Positions 53,301 to 61,200 of a stretch of 64,000 bases of DNA are shown here, one piece after another. Under the pieces are notes generated by a model. It was not told the origin of the DNA and did not search any database. It saw only the letters and a program-made list of their open reading frames with translations. Source of the stretch: Streptomyces formicae (GTDB taxonomy: Bacteria > Actinomycetota > Actinomycetes > Streptomycetales > Streptomycetaceae); the NCBI RefSeq assembly GCF_002556545.1, contig NZ_CP022685.1, forward strand, positions 1,426,001 to 1,490,000. The letters are read 5' to 3'. Position 1 is the stretch's first letter; every line of letters starts with the position of its first letter. The position numbers and the translations under genes were made by a program.

Positions 53301-55085
53301 CGCCTTTCGGCGTACCGGCGCAGCGGCGGCTGGTGGTACCGCACCGGCTGGGAGGGCCTCACGGACGCCAACGGGCCCGCGCTGAGCGGGCATTGGCTGA
53401 TCGTCACGGGCCCCGAAGGAACGGCGGACGACGCGCTCGCGACGTGGGCCGCCGACGCGGTGCGCGGGGCGGGGGCGCGGGTCACCGTGGCGGACACGGT
53501 GACCCGGGCGGTGGAGCAGGCCGGGCCCGGGGGCATCGACGGCGTGCTGTCCCTCCTGACCGGCGTCGGCCCTACCCTGGAACTGGTCCGCGACGTCACG
53601 TACGCCCTGCCGTCGGCCAGGCTGTGGATCGGCACCCGTGGCGCCGTGTCCGTGGACGCCTCCGACGACGCGGGCGACCCGGCGGCGGCGCGGCTGTGGG
53701 GCATCGGACAGGCCGTGGCGCTCGAACACCCCGAGCGGTGGGGCGGTCTGATCGACTTCCCCGGCCTGCTCGACGAGCGCGCGGCGGGCCGCGTGGCCGC
53801 CGCCCTCGCCGGGCACGGCGGCGAGAACCAGCTCGCGGTGCGCGCCAGCGGCAGCCACGCCCGGCGCCTGCTGCACGCGCCGCTCGGCGAGGAGCGGGCC
53901 GCGCCGCGCCCGCGCGGCGACGGCACGGTGCTCGTCACCGTGGACGCGGGCGAGGAGGGCGCGCGCGGTCCTGGCGCCTCTGGTGACCTCGGGCTCTCGG
54001 TCGCGCTGCGGCTCGCCCGCAGCGGGGCGCGGCACGTCCTGCTCGTGCGGTCGCCCGGCGGCTCCGGGCAGGCCCTGACCGTGGAGGCCGAGGCCGAACT
54101 CCTCGCCCTGGGCATCGAGGTGACCGTGGCCACCTGCGACCTCACGGACGTCGCGGCGCTCACCGCGCTCCGCGACCGGCTGCCCGCCGACCGTCCACTG
54201 ACGTCCGTGGTGCACGCGCGCGGCACGGCGGGCGACCGACTGCTGGCGGAGCTCGCACCGGCAGAGGCGGAGCGCGTGGTGGGCGCGGCGACCGCGACCG
54301 CCGTCGCCCTGCACGAACTGGCCTCGCTGCCGGACGCGTCGGGCCAGGTGCCCGCGCTGTTCCTGCTCTCCCCCGCGACCGCGGCCCCCGGCGCGCCGGG
54401 CCGGGCCGTGGACCTCGCGGCGGGCGCGTTCCTGGACGCCCTCGCCGAGCGGCGCCGCGCGGCCGGTCTGCCCGCGAAGTCCGTGACGATCGGTCCCTGG
54501 ACGGACGGCGGCACCGACGAGCAGGAGCAGCCGGGGGTGCGTCCGGTGCATCTGCCGCTGGTGGTCGCGGCGCTGGCCAGGGCCGTGACGTACGACGCGC
54601 CCGCGCTGATCACCGTGGACGCCGACTGGGCACGGCTCGCCCCGAGGCTCGGCGCCTCCGCCCTGGCACCCCTGCTGCGACGGCTGCCCGCGGCGGCCGG
54701 GCAGCTCGAAGGGCCGGGCGGCGGTGCCGACGTCCGCGCCGACACCGACGCCGGGGGCGCGCTGCCCGCGCTGCCCCTCGAACCGGAGTCGCTGCGGCTG
54801 CTGCTCGCCAAGTCGCCCGCGGGCGACCGCCAGCGGCTGCTGCTCCGCCTGGTGCGGGAGCGGACGTCGACCGTCCTTGACCGGGGCGCGCTGGACAGCG
54901 TCGGCGCGGACGAACAGTTCCTGGACATGGGCTTCTCGTCGTTCATGGCGCTCCAGCTGCGCAACGAGCTGAGCGCGGTGACCGGGGTCGAGCTGCCGGT
55001 CACGGCGGTCTTCGACCACCCGACGCCCGAGGACCTGTCGCGGATGCTCAGTGGGGAGCTGGCCGGGGAGCACGAGCAGGTGTAG
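50319..55085 (+). CDS. Type I PKS, single terminal module (KS-AT-KR0-ACP)
   Basis: 1588 residues. A coiled-coil N-terminal docking segment ([20 protein letters not shown]) precedes a complete KS: Cys219 in DTACSSSL, His354 in EGHGTGT, His394 in [10 protein letters not shown]. The AT has Ser682 in GHSVGG and His781 in HAFHS, the malonyl-CoA signature. A KR-like region (about 990-1470) lacks the NADPH motif: [20 protein letters not shown] replaces TGGTGxLG. The Tyr region reads [13 protein letters not shown], so no ketoreduction is expected. The terminal ACP has Ser1541 in [12 protein letters not shown], where DS is usual. There is no DH, TE or C-terminal docking domain. This fits the last module, keeping the beta-ketone for KSIII-driven release. 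Confidence 0.93.
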   Translation: MTGNTAGRATTADTDNEAKLVAYLQRVTVDLHETRRRLGEVQERGREPIAITGMACRFPGGVRSPEELWDLVANGTDAIGPFPTDRGWDVEKLYDPDPDAVGTTYTRQGGFLHDAADFDASFFGLSPREAAATDPQQRLLLETSWEAVERAGIDPATLRGTGTGVFMGVMYNDYASRLRPVPDGYEGYIGSGSAGSVASGRISYTLGLEGPAVSVDTACSSSLTALHLAIRALRAGECSLALVGGVSVMSTPGVFVEFSRQRGLASDGRCKAFSASADGAGWSEGAGVLLVERLSDAQRLGHPVLAVVRGSAVNQDGASNGLTAPNGPSQERVIGQALADSGLTADRIDAIEGHGTGTTLGDPIEARALLATYGPGRPADRPAWLGSLKSNIGHTQAAAGVGGIIKMVMAMRNGVLPRSLYSEQPSPHVDWSAGNVKLLSAARPWQRDGERPRRAAVSSFGISGTNAHVIVEEAPAPKAAAEQSGEGTDAPAVLPWLLSGRSAEAVRAQAARLLEGTARTGADACPDPHPAAVARALATGRTAFDHRAAVVGRDTDALRAALTRLAAGESAPDVVRGVRRPGDAARPAVLFTGQGSQRPGMGRELYEELPAFARALDETCAALDPHLERPLRDVLFAAPGSPEAELLDRTDWTQPALFAVEVSLYRLVEQWGIRPGQLIGHSVGGIAAAHVAGVFSLADTARLITARGRLMRELPPGGSMLAVQASEEALLDLVEKFEGIAVGAVNGPDASVLSGDADELRRAATLLRKQGVKTKRLRVSHAFHSQLMDPMLPEFRRVAESVEYHEPTLTVVSDLTGEIAGPGVLTDPEYWVRHARGTVRFGDGVRALRENNAGIFLELGPDAVLTPLAQTALPAEPAGERAVFVPALRRDRAEAPSLLAAVAQLHTYGTAVDWPTVLDGAPSDHVDLPTYPFQRRRHWLDEVEEAPAAGGTPGSGATADDAFWTAITESDLDSLTDALALDAEDHPALRAILPRLSAYRRSGGWWYRTGWEGLTDANGPALSGHWLIVTGPEGTADDALATWAADAVRGAGARVTVADTVTRAVEQAGPGGIDGVLSLLTGVGPTLELVRDVTYALPSARLWIGTRGAVSVDASDDAGDPAAARLWGIGQAVALEHPERWGGLIDFPGLLDERAAGRVAAALAGHGGENQLAVRASGSHARRLLHAPLGEERAAPRPRGDGTVLVTVDAGEEGARGPGASGDLGLSVALRLARSGARHVLLVRSPGGSGQALTVEAEAELLALGIEVTVATCDLTDVAALTALRDRLPADRPLTSVVHARGTAGDRLLAELAPAEAERVVGAATATAVALHELASLPDASGQVPALFLLSPATAAPGAPGRAVDLAAGAFLDALAERRRAAGLPAKSVTIGPWTDGGTDEQEQPGVRPVHLPLVVAALARAVTYDAPALITVDADWARLAPRLGASALAPLLRRLPAAAGQLEGPGGGADVRADTDAGGALPALPLEPESLRLLLAKSPAGDRQRLLLRLVRERTSTVLDRGALDSVGADEQFLDMGFSSFMALQLRNELSAVTGVELPVTAVFDHPTPEDLSRMLSGELAGEHEQV

Positions 55086-55096
55086 CCCCGCACGAC

Positions 55097-55133
55097 CTGA
55101 TCCTCCGGCCCCGCATCGGGACCGGAGGATCAG
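55097..55133. terminator. Terminator of the tetronate operon
   Basis: CTGATCCTCCGG (55097-55108) and CCGGAGGATCAG (55122-55133) form a perfect 12-bp stem, extended inside by CCCG/CGGG after one mismatch. It lies 12 bp after the PKS stop. Confidence 0.9.
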
Positions 55134-55164
55134 TCATGTGTGCCCCCTGATCACCACTTCACAG

Positions 55165-55181
55165 ATACCCCCCAGGGGTAT
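55165..55181 (+). promoter_or_regulatory. CsoR-like copper operator
   Basis: ATACCCCCCAGGGGTAT is an almost perfect palindrome of the GC-run type bound by CsoR copper repressors in Streptomyces (TAcCCc...gGGgTA). It lies 67 bp upstream of the His-rich gene and probably overlaps its promoter. Confidence 0.75.
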
Positions 55182-55248
55182 ACAGTCATCGACGTGGCCC
55201 CGACCGGGACCACGCCACTGACGCACGCATCACACCCTGGGAGATGTC

Positions 55249-56091
55249 ATGAAGGACCACAGCAGCCACGATGGCCACAGCAACCACAACAGCCACGGCG
55301 GAGCCCAGCCGGGTGGCCTGGCGGTCTCCGAGCACGGATACACCCTCGAACTCGACTCGACGCTCCTCGCCGCGGGCGTGCGCCCTGTCAGCTTCCGGGT
55401 GATCGGCCCCGACGGGCTCGCAGTGACCGAGTTCGCGGCCGAGCACGAGAAGAAGCTGCACTTCATAGCCGTTCGGCGCGACACGGCCGGGTTCCAGCAC
55501 GTGCACCCGGTGATGGACGAGAAGGGCACCTGGAGCGTCGAACTGGCCCTGGAGCCAGGGGACTGGAGATTCTTCGCCGACATCCACCCGGTCGGCCACG
55601 GCGGGACGATGACGTTGGGGATCGACGCCGCCGTCGCCGGTCCGTACGACCCGCGACCGCTCCCCGAGGCCACGAAGGTCGCGCGGATCGGCGCGTACAC
55701 CGTCGCGCTCGACGGCGAACTCCTGCCGGGCCTGGCGAGCGAACTGACCCTCACCGTCAGCAGGGACGGCCGCCCCGTCACCGACCTGCAGCCCTACCTG
55801 GCCGCGTACGGGCACTTGGTGGCCCTGCGGGTCGGTGACCTGGGCTACCTCCACGTCCACCCGGAAGGCGCGCCCGGTGACGGCGCCACCGCGCCCGGCC
55901 CCGAGATCGCCTTCATGGCGGTCGCACCCTCAGCAGGCACCTACCGCCTGTACCTGGACTTCCAGCACGAGGGCGTCGTACGGACGGCCGAGTTCACGGT
56001 GCGGACCACCGCGCCTGCTCCCCACTCGGACGCCGCCCCCGAGCACAACCACCACGCCCACAGCAGCCACACCCACCACGCACACCACTGA
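55249..56091 (+). CDS. His-rich, probably copper-binding protein
   Basis: 280 residues with His-rich ends (MKDHSSHDGHSNHNSHGG; EHNHHAHSSHTHHAHH). Two similar beta-sandwich domains each carry a HVHP motif (GFQHVHPVMDEKG; GYLHVHPEGAPG) and an aromatic strand (WRFFADIHPVGHGG; YRLYLDFQHEG). No signal peptide is visible. The His motifs and the CsoR-like site suggest copper binding; the exact role is unknown. The ATG follows GGGAGATGTC. It is the first of three co-directional genes and not an obvious part of the polyketide pathway. Confidence 0.75.
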   Translation: MKDHSSHDGHSNHNSHGGAQPGGLAVSEHGYTLELDSTLLAAGVRPVSFRVIGPDGLAVTEFAAEHEKKLHFIAVRRDTAGFQHVHPVMDEKGTWSVELALEPGDWRFFADIHPVGHGGTMTLGIDAAVAGPYDPRPLPEATKVARIGAYTVALDGELLPGLASELTLTVSRDGRPVTDLQPYLAAYGHLVALRVGDLGYLHVHPEGAPGDGATAPGPEIAFMAVAPSAGTYRLYLDFQHEGVVRTAEFTVRTTAPAPHSDAAPEHNHHAHSSHTHHAHH

Positions 56092-56117
56092 CCGCGCCAC
56101 CACACGAAAGGAGCGTC

Positions 56118-56648
56118 ATGCCCCGCCTGACCCGGCTCACGCCCGACACGGCGGTCGGCGCCTCGCGCGACCTCCTCGCCGACCTCGCCTCCCGCCACGG
56201 CCACATCGGCGACATGGTCTCCACGATGGCTCACTCGCCCGCCGTACTGGGCGGCTACCTCCAGCTCAGCCGCGCCATGGGGCGAGCCAAGCTCGACCGG
56301 AAGACCAGCGAACGGATCTCGATAGCCGTACAGGCCCAGCAGGGCTGCGGACTGTGCCTCGAGGCGCACGTCGGCGCCGCCCGCGCCATGGGGGTGGACG
56401 AGGAGGAGATCGCGCGTGCCCGCGCGGGCACCTCGGACGATCCCGCGATCGCGGCGGTCATCGCCCTCGCCCTCCGGATCTACCGCGAGCCGACCTCGAT
56501 CACCGACGAACAGGTCGCCGCGCTGCGCGAACACGGGTACAGCGACCGGGCGTTGGCCGACGTCGTCGGCGTCGTCGCGCTCAACGTCCTCACCGGCGCC
56601 TTCAACCTCCTCGCCGGTCTCACACCGGAGAGCGACACCGGTGCGTAG
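56118..56648 (+). CDS. AhpD/carboxymuconolactone decarboxylase-family protein
   Basis: 176 residues, all helical. The AhpD redox motif is QQGCGLCLEAHVGAA (Cys77-x2-Cys80-x3-His84). Such proteins are alkylhydroperoxidase-like antioxidants. The ATG follows AAAGGAG. It lies 26 bp after the His-rich gene, so copper control and a role in metal or peroxide stress are plausible. Confidence 0.88.
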   Translation: MPRLTRLTPDTAVGASRDLLADLASRHGHIGDMVSTMAHSPAVLGGYLQLSRAMGRAKLDRKTSERISIAVQAQQGCGLCLEAHVGAARAMGVDEEEIARARAGTSDDPAIAAVIALALRIYREPTSITDEQVAALREHGYSDRALADVVGVVALNVLTGAFNLLAGLTPESDTGA

Positions 56649-56729
56649 CGACAACTCCGCCTGTCCGCGCGGGACACGGCCGCCACCCCGGGGCCGTGCC
56701 CCGCCGCCTGAACGTAGAAGGAACCCGCC

Positions 56730-58010
56730 ATGCGTCTCTTCGCCATCCGCGACTACCGCTTCCTGTTCGGCGCCCAGGTGATCGCCCTCTTCGGTACGGG
56801 GCTGACCACCGTGGCCCTCGGACTGCTGGCCTACGACCTCGCGGGCCCGGACGCCGGAATGGTCCTCGGCACCGCCCTGACGATCAAGATGGTCATGTAC
56901 GTGGTCATCGCCCCACTGGCCGCCGCGTACGTCGACCGGCTCCCCCGAAGAACCTTCCTGGTTTTCCTCGACGTGGTCCGTGGCGCGGTGGTCCTCGCGC
57001 TGCCGCTGGTCACCGAGGTCTGGCACATCTACGTCCTGATCGGCCTGCTCCAGTCCGCGTCCGCGGCGTTCACCCCGACGTTCCAGGCCGTCATCCCCGA
57101 CATCGTCACCGACGAGTCCGCCTACACGCGTGCCCTGTCCGCCTCCCAGGTCGCCTCCACCATGGAGAGCCTGCTCAGCCCCGTACTGGCAGCCGTCGCC
57201 CTGGCGTTCATGAGCTTCGACCGGCTGTTCCTCGGCACCTCCGCCGGATTCCTCCTCTCCGCCGTGCTCGTCCTGGCGACACGCGTCCCCGACGCCCGCC
57301 CCAGCACCCACACCAAGGCGTGGGCCAAGGCCACGGCGGGCATCCGGACCTTCCTCGGGACGCCGCGGCTGCGCGGCATCATGGCGCTCAACCTCGTGGT
57401 CGCGGCGGCGGGTTCGATCGTCGTCGTCAACACCGTCAACTACGTCCGTGACGAACTCGGCGGCTCGCAGTCGAACGTCGCCTGGATGCTCGCCGCCTCC
57501 GGCACCGGAACCCTCCTGGCCGCCCTCGCACTCCCCCGCGTCCTGGACCGGATCGCCGCCCGCACCGTCATGATGACGGGCGCCGGAGTCCTCGTCGGCG
57601 CCACGACCGCCGCGGTGACGCTCGTCGCGACCGACCTCGCCACGTGGACGGGCACGGCGGTCATCTGGTCCGTGATCGGCATCGGCATGGCACTGATCAT
57701 CACGCCGACCGGCAAGGTCCTGCGCGCCTCCGTCACCCGGAGCGCGATCCCCGAGGCGTTCGCCGCCCAGTTCTCCCTGTCGCACCTGGCCTGGCTGGTC
57801 ACCTACCCCGTCGCGGGCTGGCTCGGCACGAACGCGGGCTTCGTCCTCACGTGGTCCGTCCTGGCGACGCTGGCCGCGGCAGGAGCGATCACCGCCCACC
57901 TCCTGTGGCCGCGCCACGACACGGGCGGAACCACAACCACGACCACGCTCACCACACCCGCCGGGCACACATCCAGCGGGGACCGGTCCACCTTGTCGAA
58001 AGCCGCGTGA
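56730..58010 (+). CDS. MFS transporter (EntS-like)
   Basis: 426 residues with about 12 membrane segments, opening IRDYRFLFGAQVIALFGTGL, typical of the MFS_3/EntS group that exports siderophores and macrolides. The motif AAYVDRLPRRTFL is the loop 2-3 signature. The C-terminus is Thr-rich and soluble. The ATG follows AAGGA. It could export the cluster product or serve the copper-response unit; its position in the three-gene transcript favours the latter. Confidence 0.85.
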   Translation: MRLFAIRDYRFLFGAQVIALFGTGLTTVALGLLAYDLAGPDAGMVLGTALTIKMVMYVVIAPLAAAYVDRLPRRTFLVFLDVVRGAVVLALPLVTEVWHIYVLIGLLQSASAAFTPTFQAVIPDIVTDESAYTRALSASQVASTMESLLSPVLAAVALAFMSFDRLFLGTSAGFLLSAVLVLATRVPDARPSTHTKAWAKATAGIRTFLGTPRLRGIMALNLVVAAAGSIVVVNTVNYVRDELGGSQSNVAWMLAASGTGTLLAALALPRVLDRIAARTVMMTGAGVLVGATTAAVTLVATDLATWTGTAVIWSVIGIGMALIITPTGKVLRASVTRSAIPEAFAAQFSLSHLAWLVTYPVAGWLGTNAGFVLTWSVLATLAAAGAITAHLLWPRHDTGGTTTTTTLTTPAGHTSSGDRSTLSKAA

Positions 58011-58155
58011 GAAGGCATCTATCACGCGGTACGTGACAGCGCGCATTCTGGAAACATGAATGAGTCGGCACGTCTACTTCACGGCGGACGGATCAAACCA
58101 GATCGTGCGGACGTCGGTCAGGACAGCGTGGAAGTGAGAAAGGCCGAGAAGAGCC

Positions 58156-58207
58156 GAGAGAGCCGCCTTCCAGGGCCCGGATAACGGTCCTGGAAGGCGG
58201 CTCTCTC
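58156..58207. terminator. Bidirectional terminator between the MFS and PKS genes
   Basis: GAGAGAGCCGCCTTCCAGG (58156-58174) and its complement (58189-58207) form a perfect 19-bp stem with a 14-base loop. It separates the converging transcripts. Confidence 0.93.
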
Positions 58208-58226
58208 AACTGCCGGGCGCGGGCGG

Positions 58227-61200
58227 TCAGTCCAGCGCCGACATCCCCAGCTCCTCGTCGAGCGCGTCGAACAGCTCGTCGTCGGTGGCCGACGACAGGT
58301 CGTCATCGGCCGCCCCGCCGCTCTGCCAGCTCCGCAGCAGCTCCGCGAGGCGGGCGCCGACCTCGGCGTGCTCCTCGGGACCGCTCGGTCCCGCGGCGAG
58401 CGCCGCCGCGAGGCGGTCGATCTCGGCCGCGACCGTCACCGCGGGCCCCTGCTCGTCGGGCAGCAGGCGTTCGCCCAGGTGGGCGGCGAGCCCCGCGGCC
58501 GTCGGATAGTCGAAGACGAGGGTGGTCGGCAGCCGGAGGCCGGTCGCCACGCCGAGGCGGTTGCGCAGTTCCACGGCGGTCAGCGAGTCGAGCCCCATGT
58601 CCTGCAGTCCCTGCTGGGGATCGACGGTGCGTACGTCGGCGTGGCCGAGGACGCCCGCGACCTCTTCGCGTACGAGCGTGAGGAGCGTCCGCTCGCGTTC
58701 GTCGGCGGGCAGTGCGGCGAGCCGGTCGGCGAGGGACCGCTGACCACCGTCCGCCGCGCCCGCCCCGCCCGCCGCTGCCACGGCCCGGCGCGCGGGGACG
58801 CGCACCAGGGTCCTCAGGAGCGGCCGCAGCCGCCCGTCGGCCGCCTCGGTCCGCAGCGCGGCGAGGTCCAGCTTGGCCGGTACGAGGACGGGCCGACCCG
58901 CGACGAGCGCCGCGTCGAGGAGCGCGAGGCCCTCGGGTGCGCTCATCGGGGCGATGCCGGAGCGGGCGAGCCTGGCGCGGTCGGCCTCCTGGAGGTCGCC
59001 GGTCATGCCGCCGCTCTCGTCCCACAGGCCCCACCCGAGGGAGAGACCCGGCAGGCCGTCGGCGTGCCGGTGAGCGGCGAGCCCGTCGAGGAAGGCGTTG
59101 GCCGCGGCGTAGTTGGCCTGTCCCGCGGTGCCCACCGTGGCGGCGACCGAGGAGAACAGCAGGAACGCCGACAGGTCGAGGTCCCTGGTGAGTTCGTGCA
59201 GGTGCCAGGCCGCGTCCACCTTGGGCCGCAGGACCGCGTCGAGCCGTTCGGGGGTGAGCCCGGTGAGCACGCCGTCGTCCAGGACGCCCGCGATGTGCGC
59301 GACCGCCGTCAGCGGCCGGTCGGCGGGCACGGTGGCGAGGAGTCCGGCGAGCGCGGCCCGGTCGGCGACGTCGCAGGCCCGCAGGGTGACACGGGCGCCC
59401 GCCGCCTCAAGACCCGCGACGAGCTCGGCCGCTCCGGCGGCGTCGGGGCCGCCACGGCTGGTGAGCAGCAGGTTCCTGACGCCGTGTTCGCTCACCAGGT
59501 GCTCGGCGACGAGGCCGCCGAGCAGTCCGGTGGCGCCGGTGACCAGGACGGTGCCCTCCGGCCCGAAGGAGGCGGGTACGGAGTCCGCCCCGGTCTCCTC
59601 CGCGGCGGGCTCGGCGCCGATGAGCCTGGCCGCGTGGACGATGCCCTGGCGTACGGCCGTGCGCGGTTCGCCGGATGCCACCGCGGCGGCGACGACGCGG
59701 TCGGAGTCCGGGTGGCCGTCGAGGTCCACCAGGACGATCCGGCCGGGGTGTTCGGCCTGCGCGGCGGCGAGCAGACCGTGCACGGCGGAGGCCGCGAGGC
59801 CCGGTGTCTCACCGGGGAACACGGCGGCGCCGCGCCGGGTGAGGACCACCAAGCGGCTGCCGTCGAGGGCCTCGGTGGCCAGCCAGCCCTGGACGAGGCC
59901 GAGGACGTGGCGGGTGGCCTCCCGCACGGCGTCCGGGGCCTGCTGCTCCTCCTGGCCGTCGGGCGTGGCGGCGTCGACCAGCAGGACGTCCGGCGACGGG
60001 CCCCCCGCGGCGAGTGCCTCGCGCAGCGCGGCGAGGTCGGCGTGGGCGGTTGCCGCGCCGTACGCCGGTGCCGTCGTGCCGAGCGCCACCCACTGGCCCC
60101 GTTCCGGGAGTCCCGCCGGATCCGCGCTCTCGGCGAGCACGGTCCAGTCGACCCTGTAGAGTCCGCCGCCCGACGCGTTCTGCCGCGCGGCGCGCACCTG
60201 CCCGGCGTCCAGCGGGCGCAGGGCGATCTCCTCGACGAGGGCGACGGGCCGTCCTTCCTGGTCGGCGATCTGGAGGCTGTACGTGTCGGACCCCTCGGCG
60301 GGGGCGATGCGCACGCGTGCCGCGGTGGTGCCGGTCGCGTACAGCGTCACGCCGCCGAAGGAGAACGGCAGCCGGACGCCTTCGCCGTCCGCCGCGGGCG
60401 CGAGCAGCCGCAGCGCGCTGTCGAGCAGCGCGGGGTGGATGCCGTACGCGTCCGTGCCCGTGGCGCTCCGCTCGGCCGCCTCGGGCAGCCGTACCTCCGC
60501 GTAGCGCACCTCGTCCCGCTGCCAGGCGGCGCGCAGCCCCTGGAAGGCGGGGCCGAAGTCGAGCCCGGCGCCGGTGAGCCGCTCGTCGAGTGCGTCGGTG
60601 TCGACGGCCGTGGCGCCGGACGGCGGCCAGGCGGTGGCGAGTTCGTCCCAGGGCAGCACCGGTTCGGGCGTGCGGGCCGCGAGCAGCCCGGACGCGTGCC
60701 GGGTCCACGCGGTGGCTCCCGAGGTGTCTCCTTCGGCTTCGGCCCTGCTGTGCACGGCGAAGGGCCTGCGGCCCTCGGTGTCGGGTTCCCGCACCCCGAT
60801 CTGGAGCCGCAGCCCACCGTTCTCGGGGAGCACCAGCGGTGCGTGCAGGGCGAGTTCCTCGACCCGTTCGCAGCCGACCCGGTCGCCCGCGCGCACCGCG
60901 AGGTCGGCGAAGGCCGCGCCCGGCAGCAGCACGCTCCCCGCCACCACGTGGTCGGCGAGCCACGGCTGGGCGGTGCGGGAGAGCCGTCCGGTGAGCAACA
61001 GCTCTTGCCCTCCGGCCAGTTCGACCTCGGCGCCGAGCAGCGGATGGTCGACGGCGTCCTGTCCCGCGCCGATGGCGTCGGCCGCGGCGGCGGGCGCGTC
61101 GAGCCAGTAGCGCTTGTGCTGGAAGGGGTAGGTGGGCAGCGGCTCTCGGCTGTCGTGGCCGGTGCCGTGCAGCGCGCTCCAGTCGACGCTCGTGCCGTGC

